Shown here: in pieces, positions 7,805-20,876 of the stretch
Layout of the letters: each line of letters opens with the position of its first letter
Numbering within the stretch: position 1 is the first letter of the stretch
Assembly (NCBI RefSeq): GCF_900095735.1
Contig: NZ_FNLO01000008.1
Location: 124,001 to 188,000 of the forward strand
Reading direction: 5' to 3'
DNA: 64,000 nucleotides
Origin: Chitinasiproducens palmae
Lineage (GTDB): Bacteria > Pseudomonadota > Gammaproteobacteria > Burkholderiales > Burkholderiaceae
Translations under genes and position numbers: made by a program
The notes under the pieces: generated by a model
Told to the model about the DNA's origin: nothing
Seen by the model: only the letters and a program-made list of their open reading frames with translations
Databases searched by the model: none

Positions 7805-8503
7805 ATGCCAGTGATCGCAGCGCGGCTTGCCGCCGTGACGCAACGCATCCGCCTCGCGGAGCAGGCCAGCCAGCGCGAGCCCGGCAGTGTCTCGCTGCTC
7901 GCGGTGAGCAAGACCTTCCCACACGACGCCGTTCGCGAGGCATTTGCCGCCGGACAGCGTGCGTTCGGCGAGAACTACGTGCAGGAAGCGCTCGACAAGA
8001 TGGCTGCACTGTCCGACCTCGACGAGCAGATCGTCTGGCATTTCATCGGCCCGTTGCAGAGCAACAAGAGCCGCCCGGTCGCGGAACGCTTCGCCTGGGT
8101 GCATTCGGTCGATCGCGTCCGGCTGGCGCAACGCCTCTCGGAGCAACGTCCGGCCCACCTGCCGCCGCTCAATGTCTGCGTCCAGGTCAACATCAGCGGC
8201 GAGTCGAGCAAGAGCGGTGCGGCGCCGGACGAGCTGCCGGCGCTGGTCCGCGCCGTCGCGGCCCTGCCGAACCTGCGCTTGCGCGGCCTGATGGCGATTC
8301 CCGCGCCCAGCGTCGAGGCCGCCGAACAGCGTGCAGCGCATCAGCGTCTGCGCGCGCTGTTCGATACGCTCAATGAGACCGGCCTGGGCATGGACACCGT
8401 CTCCGCCGGCATGTCGGACGACCTCGAAGCCGCGGTTGCGGAGGGCGCCACGCTGGTCCGTATCGGTACGGCCATCTTCGGCCAACGCAACTATTCCGCC
8501 TGA
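7805..8503 (+). CDS. yggS: YggS-family pyridoxal phosphate homeostasis protein (PLPBP)
   Basis: This is a single-domain PLP-binding TIM-barrel protein without known catalytic activity that buffers PLP and keeps amino acid pools balanced. The PLP lysine lies in LLAVSKTFP near residue 37, followed by AFGENYVQEALDK and WHFIGPLQSNKS, all family signatures. SAGMSDDLEAAVAEGATLVRIG near the C-terminus forms the phosphate site. The length is 232 residues. The adjacent proC in the same direction is a common bacterial pairing (yggS-proC). Confidence 0.95.
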   Translation: MPVIAARLAAVTQRIRLAEQASQREPGSVSLLAVSKTFPHDAVREAFAAGQRAFGENYVQEALDKMAALSDLDEQIVWHFIGPLQSNKSRPVAERFAWVHSVDRVRLAQRLSEQRPAHLPPLNVCVQVNISGESSKSGAAPDELPALVRAVAALPNLRLRGLMAIPAPSVEAAEQRAAHQRLRALFDTLNETGLGMDTVSAGMSDDLEAAVAEGATLVRIGTAIFGQRNYSA

Positions 8504-8578
8504 TTTCGGGTTCCGTTCCACCGGACGACGCTGCACCCCGCGGACGGCCTGCCGGTCCGCCATCAACAAGGAGAAACA

Positions 8579-9415
8579 ATGAAAATCGCATTCATCGGCG
8601 GCGGCAATATGTCGAGCGCCCTGTTCGGCGGCATGCTCGCCCGAGGCGGCGTCGCGGCCGCCGACGTGCTGGTGATCGAGCCGACCGCAGCGGTGCGCGA
8701 GCGCCTGCACGCGCAGCATGGCGTCGCCGTCGACGCGCCACCGGTCGCGGGCCAGGACGACACGGCCAGCGCAGGGCTGCGCGCCGCCGATGTGGTGGTG
8801 TTCGCGGTCAAGCCGCAGGTGTTTCGCGACGTGGCCGAGCAGGTCAAGGGATTGATTGGCGGCGCGCTGGTGGTCAGCGTGGCGGCCGGTATTCGCATTG
8901 CCGACATCTCGCGCTGGCTGGACGGACACACGCGCATCGTGCGCGCGATGCCGAACACCCCTGCCTTGATCGGCCAAGGCATTACCGGCGTCGCGGCCAG
9001 CGACGGCGCCAGCGCCGCCGATCGCGAGCGGGCGGCGGCCATCCTCGGCGCGGTCGGACAGGTCGTCTGGTGCGACGGCGACGATCGCATCGACGCGGTC
9101 ACCGGTATTTCGGGCAGCGGCCCCGCCTACGTGTTCTATTTCATCGAGGCGCTGCAGCGCGCGGCGCAGGAGCTCGGCTTCGGCGAAGCCGAGGCACGGC
9201 AACTGGCGCTGGGCACCTTTACCGGCGCTGCCCAGCTCGCCGCGCAGTCCGAGGAAAGCGTCGGCACACTGCGTGAACGCGTGACGTCGCCGAACGGCAC
9301 GACAGCCGCGGCGCTTGCCACGCTGGCCGAGCACGACGTCGCCGACGGCATCGTCGCGGCCGCGCGGGCCGCCTACTCGCGCGCGATCGAACTGGGCGAC
9401 GCGCTGTCCAAGTAG
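8579..9415 (+). CDS. proC: Pyrroline-5-carboxylate reductase
   Basis: It reduces 1-pyrroline-5-carboxylate to proline with NAD(P)H, the last step of proline synthesis. The N-terminal Rossmann motif is IAFIGGGNMSSALFGG (residues 3-18). VRAMPNTPALIGQGITG and the C-terminal dimer segment VTGISGSGPAYVFYFIEAL are both present. The length of 278 residues is normal. The start is ATG 8579 with the strong site AAGGAGAAAC. The partner proA is far away in this window (46.2-47.6 kb). Confidence 0.96.
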   Translation: MKIAFIGGGNMSSALFGGMLARGGVAAADVLVIEPTAAVRERLHAQHGVAVDAPPVAGQDDTASAGLRAADVVVFAVKPQVFRDVAEQVKGLIGGALVVSVAAGIRIADISRWLDGHTRIVRAMPNTPALIGQGITGVAASDGASAADRERAAAILGAVGQVVWCDGDDRIDAVTGISGSGPAYVFYFIEALQRAAQELGFGEAEARQLALGTFTGAAQLAAQSEESVGTLRERVTSPNGTTAAALATLAEHDVADGIVAAARAAYSRAIELGDALSK

Positions 9416-9460
9416 CGCCGCGCTAGGGTCGGCGGGTCGGCAGGTAGTCGGGTCGTCACG

Positions 9461-9480
9461 GCCGCCGCCACGGCGGCGGT
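9461..9480. terminator. GC-rich hairpin between convergent proC and ubiA
   Basis: GCCGCCGCC at 9461-9469 faces GGCGGCGGT at 9472-9480, giving a strong short hairpin in the gap between the convergent genes. There is no T run on either side, so a terminator role is uncertain. Confidence 0.3.
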
Positions 9481-9630
9481 CATTGCTGCCCCTGCGTCAC
9501 AGCCAGCCGGTCGCGCTCCGCCTTGACGCTTGCGATCGCGCCGCGCCGCTCGCCGTCGCCGTCGCTTGCCGTTCGCTTGCCGTTCAGCTGCCATCGCGGC
9601 GCGGGCCATGCTGCGCCCGCCACGACGTCC

Positions 9631-10491
9631 TCAGCGACCGAACGCGTAGTGCAGCGCGATGCCGGCAAACAGCACGCCGCCCAGCCAGTTGTTGTGCAGG
9701 AAGGCCGCAAAACAGCCCGCCCGGTCGCGGCTTGCGATCAGGCGATAGTGGTAGACGGTGCAACCGACCGCGCCCAGCCAACCGGCCCAAAACCAGAGCG
9801 ACCAACCCGCCCACAGTCCCAGCGCCGCGTAGCTGCCCAGGAAGACCGTGTAGCAGACCATCACCGCGGCCACGTCGAACCGTCCGAACGTGATCGCCGA
9901 CGTGCGAATGCCGATACGCAAGTCGTCGTCGCGGTCCACCATCGCGTACTCGGTGTCGTAGGCCACGGCCCAGAAGACATTGGCCAACAACAATGCCCAC
10001 GCCAGCGGCGGCACCGTGCCGGTCACCGCGGCGAACGACATCGGGATGCCGAAGCCGAAGGCAATGCCGAGGTAGGCCTGCGGGATCGCGAAGAAACGCT
10101 TCATGAACGGATAGGTGGCCGCCACGAAAAGCGCCACCACCGACAGGCGCTTGGTCAGCCCATTGAGCGGCTGGATCAGCAGAAATGCCGCCAATGCCAG
10201 CACCGCCGCGACCAGCAAGGCCTCGCGTGCCCGGATGCGGCCGGAGGTCAGCGGACGATCCTGGGTCCGCTTGACGTGCCGGTCGAAGTCACGGTCCGCG
10301 TAGTCGTTCATTGCGCACCCTGCCGAGCGCATCAACACCGTGCCGACCGCGAAGATGAGCACGGTTCGCCAGTCCGGACGGCCGGCGGCGGCGATCCACA
10401 ACGCATTGAGGGTCGGCCACAGCAACAGAAGGCTGCCGATCGGTTTGTCCAGGCGGACAAGCCGGAAATAAAGCGGCAAGCGGTCGATCAT
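9631..10491 (-). CDS. ubiA: 4-hydroxybenzoate polyprenyltransferase
   Basis: It attaches the polyprenyl tail to 4-hydroxybenzoate in ubiquinone synthesis, in the inner membrane. The two Mg-binding Asp-rich motifs are visible: [15 protein letters not shown] with RPLTSG after it, and [16 protein letters not shown]. The rest is about nine hydrophobic helices. I chose ATG 10491 ([19 protein letters not shown], 286 residues, near the 290 of E. coli). A GTG 57 bases upstream would add a non-conserved extension. Transcription runs toward proC. Confidence 0.94.
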   Translation of the reverse strand: MIDRLPLYFRLVRLDKPIGSLLLLWPTLNALWIAAAGRPDWRTVLIFAVGTVLMRSAGCAMNDYADRDFDRHVKRTQDRPLTSGRIRAREALLVAAVLALAAFLLIQPLNGLTKRLSVVALFVAATYPFMKRFFAIPQAYLGIAFGFGIPMSFAAVTGTVPPLAWALLLANVFWAVAYDTEYAMVDRDDDLRIGIRTSAITFGRFDVAAVMVCYTVFLGSYAALGLWAGWSLWFWAGWLGAVGCTVYHYRLIASRDRAGCFAAFLHNNWLGGVLFAGIALHYAFGR

Positions 10492-10705
10492 GGTCGGGCG
10501 CAGAGTCGGTTGGTCAGCGGACGCGACGGCAGCGCAGTGCAGGTGCACGGTGCGTTGCCGTCAGATGCGAATCGAGCGCCAATCATACCGCGACCGACCG
10601 CGCCGCCGGGGCCGGCCAGGCGGCCGAGTATCCACGCGGATCGCAGCGTAGCGGATGGCAGCGAAGTATTGTCCCGCCAGCGACGGCAATCGCGTCGCGG
10701 TCCGC

Positions 10706-10792
10706 TCAGGCAGCGTGCGGCCAGTGCGCCAGCATGCGGACGGTCAGCGCCAGCCAGCGGCTGCGCGCGACGGAACGAGAGTGATCGGACAT
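10706..10792 (-). CDS. Candidate 28-residue small protein with a strong ribosome binding site
   Basis: ATG 10792 is preceded by AAGGAGT seven to eight bases upstream, one of the strongest ribosome binding sites in the window. It opens 28 codons to TGA at 10708-10706. The peptide is basic at the start (MSDHSRSVARSR), hydrophobic in the middle (WLALTVRMLAHW) and ends PHAA, so it could be a small membrane or amphipathic peptide. It lies between oxyR and ubiA on the same strand, downstream of an AT-rich promoter-like patch. No homologue is known to me. It could instead be part of a small RNA or a leader. Confidence 0.4.
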   Translation of the reverse strand: MSDHSRSVARSRWLALTVRMLAHWPHAA

Positions 10793-10840
10793 GACGCGAC
10801 TCCTTGGACAGCGCACGAATGGGGAACGGACAGCGTCACC

Positions 10841-10890
10841 ATCATAACGTTGACTATCGATAAAACGAATTTGATAATTCAAATGTATCG
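10841..10890 (-). promoter_or_regulatory. AT-rich promoter-like patch with an OxyR-like half-site
   Basis: About 50 AT-rich bases stand out in GC-rich surroundings. On the minus strand they contain ATACATTTGAATTAT (10888-10874), which resembles one OxyR half-site (ATAGnTnnnAnCTAT), then TATCGATAG, then TATGAT as a possible -10 box. A second OxyR half-site at the expected spacing is not evident. The patch lies just upstream of the 28-codon ORF and downstream of oxyR. Confidence 0.35.
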
Positions 10891-11055
10891 CATAGCCGTG
10901 CTCGATCGACGTCCCGCATCTGCCCAGCAGCCAGGGCGCGCCAGCTTGCGTCGTGCCCTCTCACGCAGCGCGCCGAGTGATATCAGGCACGCAGCGCAGT
11001 GCGTGACACCGGCCAAGTAGCCGCATTCGTATCCCGGCGCGCCCCCCGGCGACCC

Positions 11056-12012
11056 TCAGTTCAACTTGGGCGGCAGGTCCAGCTTCGCCACGCCCGGCAG
11101 TTCGCAGGCCAGCACCGCATTGAACACTGCGTCGACCGCCTGCGTTCTCGTGAAGCTCTTGCGCCATGCCAGCACGACGCGCCGGTCCGGAACCGGTTCG
11201 GCAAAGTGAAGATAGGACAGCATGCCGGCGTCGGTCCGGCCGTCCGCGATACTGGCCGGCACCGACGTGCTCGGCAACACCGTAATGCCGACCCCGCTCG
11301 CCACCATGTGCCGGATCGTCTCCAACGACGAACCTTCGAAGGTCTTCTGAATGCCGTCCGCACTCTGCGAAAAGCGCATCAACTCCGGGCATACGCCCAG
11401 CACGTGGTCGCGGAAGCAGTGCCCACTGCCCAGCAGCAGCATCGTCTCGCGTTTCAGCGCATCGGCCTCGATCGATGCTTCCTTCTCCCACGGATGCCCC
11501 TTCGGCACCGCGACGACGAACGGTTCGTCGTACAGCGGCCGAACCATCAGACCGCTCTCAGGGAACGGCAGCGCCATGATCGCCACGTCGATCTCGCCCT
11601 GCTTCAACAGCTCGATCAGCTTAAGCGTGTAGTTCTCCTGCAGCATCAGCGGCATCTGCGGGACCGTGTCGATCATCTTCTTGACCAGCGCGGGCAGCAG
11701 GTACGGCCCGATGGTGTAGATCACGCCGACGCGCAGCGGCCCGGTCAGCGGATCCTTGCCCTGCTTCGCGATCTCCTTGATCGACAAGGTCTGTTCGAGC
11801 ACGCGCTGCGCCTGCGCGACGATCTGCTCGCCGATCGACGTGACGCTGACCTCGCTTGCGCCGCGCTCGAAGATCTGGACATTGAGTTCGTCCTCCAGCT
11901 TCTTGATCGCCACCGACAACGTCGGCTGGCTGACGAAGCACGCCTCGGCGGCACGCCCGAAGTGGCGTTCGCGGGCAACGGCAACGATGTACTTCAGTTC
12001 GGTGAGTGTCAT
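11056..12012 (-). CDS. oxyR: Hydrogen-peroxide-sensing transcription regulator OxyR
   Basis: A LysR-type regulator of 318 residues. The N-terminal winged helix-turn-helix includes RAAEACFVSQPTLSVAIKKLE (about residues 20-40). The redox cysteines fall at Cys199 and Cys208 in GSGHCFRDHVLGVCPE, the same numbers as in E. coli OxyR, so peroxide sensing by disulfide formation is expected. The start MTLTELKYIVAVARERHFGRAA is the family start. It follows recG in the same direction, a linkage known in Burkholderia. No peroxidase or catalase gene lies next to it here. Confidence 0.96.
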   Translation of the reverse strand: MTLTELKYIVAVARERHFGRAAEACFVSQPTLSVAIKKLEDELNVQIFERGASEVSVTSIGEQIVAQAQRVLEQTLSIKEIAKQGKDPLTGPLRVGVIYTIGPYLLPALVKKMIDTVPQMPLMLQENYTLKLIELLKQGEIDVAIMALPFPESGLMVRPLYDEPFVVAVPKGHPWEKEASIEADALKRETMLLLGSGHCFRDHVLGVCPELMRFSQSADGIQKTFEGSSLETIRHMVASGVGITVLPSTSVPASIADGRTDAGMLSYLHFAEPVPDRRVVLAWRKSFTRTQAVDAVFNAVLACELPGVAKLDLPPKLN

Positions 12013-12040
12013 TACATCGAGATGGGGACGAAGCTAATGA

Positions 12041-12072
12041 TTTATACGACGCAATAGATTTTTTCTTTTATA
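12041..12072 (-). promoter_or_regulatory. AT-rich oxyR upstream region with two TATAAA hexamers
   Basis: On the minus strand two TATAAA hexamers (12072-12067 and 12046-12041) lie in an A-rich stretch 30-60 bases before the oxyR ATG. They are candidates for the -10 element of oxyR and for an OxyR autoregulation site. No clear -35 element. Confidence 0.35.
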
Positions 12073-12237
12073 CACGCGTCGAGGAGTGTCGCCAAGGGCC
12101 GACCCGCGATCGGCAAGCCTGACCGGGACGGCCGTTTCGCCCGTCCTCAGCTGCCCAGCCGCGCCCACCCACGCCCGCCAGCGGCCGGCACGGCCAGCGA
12201 CACCCGCACCGCCGCCGCCAATCGCGCGCCGCCGCGC

Positions 12238-14589
12238 CTACGCCATCAGGTACTGCTCGCGTGTGCCGAGCCAGCGGTCCAGATGGCGGCTGGCGGCCTC
12301 CGGATGCGCGGCGAGCAGTTCGGCCGCCAACTGGCGCGCCGGTCCGACCAGGCCGGCATCCTCGTTAAGGTCGGCGAACCGGAGCATGGCGACGCCGGAC
12401 TGCCGGGCGCCCAGGAATTCGCCCGGGCCGCGGATGTCGAGGTCGCGGCGCGCGATCTCGAAACCGTCGTTCGATTCGTGCATCACCTTCAGCCGTTCGC
12501 GCGCCGTTTGCGACAACGGGCTCGTGTAGAGCAGCACGCACACCGACGCGGCGCTGCCGCGCCCCACCCGGCCGCGCAACTGATGCAACTGAGCCAGACC
12601 GAAGCGCTCCGCATGCTCGATGACCATCAGCGACGCATTCGGCACGTCGACCCCGACTTCGATCACGGTAGTGGCGACCAGCACCTGTGTCGCGCCGCCG
12701 GCGAAGGCCTGCATCGTCTGTTGCTTCTCGGCTGCCGGCAGCCGTCCATGGACCAGTCCGATCGACAATTCGGGCAACGCCGCACACAAGGTCTGCCAGG
12801 TATCCACGGCGGTCTGCAGTTGCAATGCCTCGCTCTCCTCGATCAGCGGACACACCCAGTAGACCTGCCGGCCGTCGAGCGCCGCGCCCCGGACCCGCTC
12901 GATCACTTCCTCGCGCCGGGCATCGGCGACCAGCTTGGTCAACACCGGCGTGCGGCCGGGCGGCAATTCGTCGATCGTCGAGACGTCGAGGTCGGCGTAG
13001 TAGCTCATCGCCAGCGTGCGCGGGATCGGCGTCGCGCTCATCATCAGTTGGTGCGGCTGCAGCGCGTCGCCATCGCCGGTCGCGCCTGCGGCCTTGCGGC
13101 GCAGTGCGAGCCGCTGGCCGACCCCGAAGCGGTGCTGCTCGTCGACGATCACGAGGCCGAGCCGCGCGAACTCGACCGTGTCCTGGATGATCGCGTGCGT
13201 GCCCACCACCAGCGCGGCCTCGCCGCTTGCTACCTCGGCGAGCGCCTCACGCTTGGCCTTGGCGCGCAGGCTGCCGGTCAGCCAGGCGATGCGCACGCCG
13301 AGCGGCGACAGCCAGTCGTGCAGTTTGCGCGCGTGCTGCTCGGCCAGCAGTTCGGTCGGCGCCATCAACGCGACCTGATGGCCGGCGTCGATCGCCTGCG
13401 CGGCGGCCAGCGCGGCGACTACCGTCTTGCCGCTGCCGACGTCGCCCTGCAGCAGGCGCTGCATCGGTACGGTCTGCGCCAGGTCCGCGCCGATTTCGGC
13501 GACCACGCGTTGCTGCGCGCCAGTCAGCGCGAACGGCAACGCGCGGTGCAGGCGCGCCGACAGCGAGGTCGGGGCCGCCGCCGGCCCGGCCAGCGGCATC
13601 GCCGGCGCGCGGCGGCTGCGCCGCTCGGCGCGGGCGCGCGCCATCGACAGCTGCTGCGCCAGCAACTCGTCGAACTTCACGCGCTGCCAGGCCGGCGCGG
13701 TCCGTTCAATCAGGCCGTGCTGATCGGCATCGGCGGCCGGCCGGTGCAGCGCGCGAATCGCCTCCGGCAACGGCGGCAGGCCAAGCGCTGCGGCAAGCGG
13801 CTGCCAGAGCGCGGGCGGCACCGTGTCGTCGAGGTCGACCCGACTCAACGCCGCGTCGATGGCACGCCGCAGATAAGTCTGGCTAACGCCGGCGGTGGTC
13901 GAGTAGACCGGCGTCAATGCGGTGGGCAACGCGTCGCCGGCTGCCACCGCGTGATAGCTCGGATGCACCATTTCGAGGCCGAAGAAACCGCCGCGCACGT
14001 CGCCGCGCACGCGCATCCTCTGCCCGACCGCAAACTGCTTGAGCTGTGAACCATAGAAGTTGACGAAGCGCAGCGACAGCATCGCGCCGTCGTCGCCGCG
14101 CAGATGAACGACCAGTTGGCGCCGCGGACGGTAGCCCACTTCGGCGTCGGTCACCACGCCTTCGGTCTGCTGACTCAGGCCGGGCAGCAGATCGCCGATC
14201 GCGACCAGCCGCGTCTCGTCCTCGTAGCGAATTGGCAGGTGGAGTGCAAAGTCGAGGTCACGCGCGAGGCCCAGTTTGGCCAGCTTCTGCGCCGGCGTGC
14301 TGGCCTGTGCGGTCTTGCGGGCCGCCTTGGCGGCGGTCTTGCCGGGCGCCTTGCCCGGCTCGGCGGGTGCCTCGCCGTCGGCACGCTGCGTGGCTTGCTT
14401 GCCTGCCTTGGCCGCCGGCCGGGCCGGCGCGCCACCGCGCGCCTGCCGCGCGCCAGGCCGCGCGTTGGCGCGGGCGGTGACAGCGCGCGCGGCGCCCGTA
14501 TCGCCGCTGGCGGCCGGCTCGCCCAGCGGCAGCAGCGGCTGCTCCGCGGACGCCGCTGCCACTGCCTCTGTCGGAGGAGTGCGCTTCAC
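12238..14589 (-). CDS. recG: ATP-dependent DNA helicase RecG with a long basic N-terminal extension
   Basis: RecG remodels stalled replication forks and Holliday junctions. The wedge domain is followed by helicase motifs: GDVGSGKT (Walker A), DEQHRFG (DEQH box), MSATPIPRTLA, and VATTVIEVGVDVPNASLMVIEHAERFGLAQLHQLRGRVGRG split over motifs V and VI. The conserved part starts around residue 98 (TPAQKLAKLGL) and gives about 686 residues, close to the 693 of E. coli. The extra ~97 residues are Ala/Lys/Arg/Pro-rich (AKAGKQATQ, GKTAAKAARKTAQ), like a histone H1 tail. GTG 14589 is chosen because a GTG at 14652 would add 21 residues encoded by a tandem repeat. The true start is uncertain. Confidence 0.92.
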   Translation of the reverse strand: MKRTPPTEAVAAASAEQPLLPLGEPAASGDTGAARAVTARANARPGARQARGGAPARPAAKAGKQATQRADGEAPAEPGKAPGKTAAKAARKTAQASTPAQKLAKLGLARDLDFALHLPIRYEDETRLVAIGDLLPGLSQQTEGVVTDAEVGYRPRRQLVVHLRGDDGAMLSLRFVNFYGSQLKQFAVGQRMRVRGDVRGGFFGLEMVHPSYHAVAAGDALPTALTPVYSTTAGVSQTYLRRAIDAALSRVDLDDTVPPALWQPLAAALGLPPLPEAIRALHRPAADADQHGLIERTAPAWQRVKFDELLAQQLSMARARAERRSRRAPAMPLAGPAAAPTSLSARLHRALPFALTGAQQRVVAEIGADLAQTVPMQRLLQGDVGSGKTVVAALAAAQAIDAGHQVALMAPTELLAEQHARKLHDWLSPLGVRIAWLTGSLRAKAKREALAEVASGEAALVVGTHAIIQDTVEFARLGLVIVDEQHRFGVGQRLALRRKAAGATGDGDALQPHQLMMSATPIPRTLAMSYYADLDVSTIDELPPGRTPVLTKLVADARREEVIERVRGAALDGRQVYWVCPLIEESEALQLQTAVDTWQTLCAALPELSIGLVHGRLPAAEKQQTMQAFAGGATQVLVATTVIEVGVDVPNASLMVIEHAERFGLAQLHQLRGRVGRGSAASVCVLLYTSPLSQTARERLKVMHESNDGFEIARRDLDIRGPGEFLGARQSGVAMLRFADLNEDAGLVGPARQLAAELLAAHPEAASRHLDRWLGTREQYLMA

Positions 14590-14592
14590 TTG

Positions 14593-14598
14593 TAGAAT
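14593..14598 (+). promoter_or_regulatory. -10-like TAGAAT in the recG-queA gap
   Basis: TAGAAT reads toward queA about 210 bases before its ATG and directly before the 15-base tandem repeat. Weak evidence: no -35 element is clear. Confidence 0.3.
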
Positions 14599-14600
14599 GC

Positions 14601-14635
14601 GGTATTGAAAGCGGTGGTATTGAAAGCGGTATTGA
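14601..14635 (+). repeat. 15-base tandem duplication between recG and queA
   Basis: GGTATTGAAAGCGGT occurs twice in direct succession (14601-14615 and 14616-14630), followed by a partial third copy starting GGTATTGA at 14628. It falls in the divergent promoter region. Confidence 0.85.
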
Positions 14636-14806
14636 GGGCATCGGTCCTGCACCCGAGTGCCCTCCGGCGCGCCGTGCCGCCCGCTCGACTTGCCAGCGAC
14701 GCGTCGCGCGCCCCGAACGGCGTCGCCTCGCCCTCGCGTTCCATCATCATCTCATCACTTCCTGTGCCGTCCCGGCGCGCCACTTCGCGCAGCGCGGGAC
14801 CCGCTT

Positions 14807-18798
<3,992 letters not shown>

Positions 18799-18802
<4 letters not shown>

Positions 18803-20853
18803 TGGGCGGCCTCCGCCGGCGCGTGGATGGTGACGATCAGATTGCCGGACGCGTCGAGTCGGGCACGGTTGCCGGGTTCGAGCACCAGCGTGGCGTCGAG
18901 CTGTTCGACGATGGCCGGGCCGTGCACCGGCGTCGCGGGCAAGCGGTCGCGCCGATAGATCGGCGTCTCCAGCCAGCCGGCACCGTCGAACCAGACGCGG
19001 CGCTTGCCGCGCTGCGCGTCGGCCAGGGTCGCGGCGGGCTGAGCCTGCGCCAGCGTGGCGAGACCCGGTGCGTTGCGCTTGCCGACGATCGACGTGTTGA
19101 AGGTGACCAGCACCGGCCGCAGTTCGGCCAGCTCGACCTCGAAGCGCTGCCAGTACGCGCGCGTGAACGCCTCGGCAAGCGCCGGCACGTTCAGTTCGCC
19201 CGGCGCGATGTCGATGCCGAGCAGATGACTCTGTCCCTGGAACTGCATCTCGACGCTGTGCCGTATCACGAGGTCGCTGACCGCGATCCCGTCCGCGTCG
19301 ATGCGGCGGCGGCCCTCGGCGATCTGCTCGGCGGCACAGGCCGCGAGCATCGCATCGTCGAGCGCGGCGAGCGGACGGTTGAAGGTCTTGACCAGATCGT
19401 GCCGCACGTCGGCAACCAGGCAGCCGAGCGCATTGGTCAGGCCGGGCCGCACCGGGATCAGCGCGGTCGGGATGCCCAGCTCGCGCGCCAGCGCCGTCGC
19501 ATGCAGCGGCCCGGCGCCGCCGAACGCGAACAGCGCGAAATCGCGCGGATCGTAGCCGCGCGCGACGCTGACCAGCCGGATCGCGCCGGCCATGTTGTCG
19601 TTGCCGACACGCAGGATCGCGGCCGCTGCCTCGTAGGCGTCGAGGCCGAGCGGACGGCCGATCGTGCGCTCGACGATGTCGGCGACCTGCTCGACCGACA
19701 CGCGCTGGTCCACTGCCAGCAAGCGCTCGGGGTCGAGCCGGCCGAGCAACAGATTGGCATCGGTGAGCGTCGGCACCGTGCCGCCGCGTCCGTAGCAGAT
19801 CGGCCCCGGCCTGGCGCCCGCGCTGTGCGGGCCCACGCGCAGGATGCCCCCGGCAACGACCCGCGCGATCGAGCCACCGCCCGCCCCGACCGTGTGCACG
19901 TCGACCATCGGCACGTGGATCGGCATCCCGTATTCGAGCTCCAGTTCACTGGAAACCTTCGGCAGGCCGTCTTCGATCAGCGCCACGTCGGTGGACGTGC
20001 CGCCCATGTCGTAGGTGATCAGATTCGGCAGACCGGCGAGCCGACCGGCATAAGCGGCGGCCATCACGCCGGACGCCGGGCCCGACATCACGGTGTTCAC
20101 CGCCGCGCGCGACACCGTGCGCGACGACACGGTGCCGCCGTTGCCCTGCATCACCAGCAGGTCGCTGCGAAAGCCCGACGCCGTCAGTTCGCTCTGCAGG
20201 CGTTCGATGTAGCGGTCGAGAATCGGCTGCACCGCCGCGTTGACCGCGCCCGCCGTGCCGCGTTCGAACTCGCGAAATTCCGAGATGATCTGATGCCCGG
20301 CCGTCACGTAGGCGTTGTGCCAGTGCTCGCGCGCCAGCGCCAGCGCCTCGCGCTCGTGCGCCGGATTGACGTAGCTGTGCAGGAAATGGATGAACAGCGC
20401 CTCGACGCCGCGCGCCTGCAACGCGCGCAGCGCCGCCACGAACTGCGCGTGGTCCAACGGCGTGACGATTTCGCCGCGCGCATCCATCCGCTCGTCCACC
20501 TCCAGCCGGTCCTCGCGCTCGATCAACGGCTGGAACTGCCCTTTCAGGCCATAGGCTTGCGGCCGCGTGCGGCGGCCCAGTTCGAGCACGTCGCGAAAGC
20601 CGCGGGTGGTCACCATGCCGACGCGCGACAGCTTGCGTTCGAGCACGGCGTTGGTGGTGGTGGTCGTGCCGTGCACGATGCTGTCCACCTGCGCGAGCGG
20701 CACGCCGGTGTTGCGCAGCGCCTGCAGCACGCCAAACGCCTGATTGTCCAGCGTGGTGGGGACCTTCGAGAGCCGTGCCTCGCCGGTCGCCTCGTCCATC
20801 AGGATCAGGTCCGTGAAGGTGCCGCCCACGTCGATGCCGACGGTGATCGTCAT
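18799..20853 (-). CDS. hyuA: HyuA-type ATP-binding subunit of a hydantoinase / 5-oxoprolinase family enzyme
   Basis: The 684-residue protein has an actin-like ATPase fold: phosphate-1 loop GIDVGGTFTDLI at residues 6-17, VHGTTTTTNAVLERK, and phosphate-2 segment TYDMGGTSTDVALIE. MVDVHTVGAGGGSIARV and FAFGGAGPLHATALAREL are hydantoinase A signatures. ATP is used to phosphorylate the amide before hydrolysis (or to activate bicarbonate in carboxylase relatives). It lies 23 bases after the aminotransferase gene in the same operon, which suggests that the opened product carries an amino group. Confidence 0.9.
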
Positions 20854-20876
20854 GTGATTCTCCAGAAACGTGGCGG

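Noticed and set aside
10655-11020. 121-codon plus-strand frame between ubiA and oxyR
   Set aside because: Crosses the AT-rich promoter patch, has no ribosome binding site and no protein-like features; the opposite-strand 28-codon ORF has better start signals.
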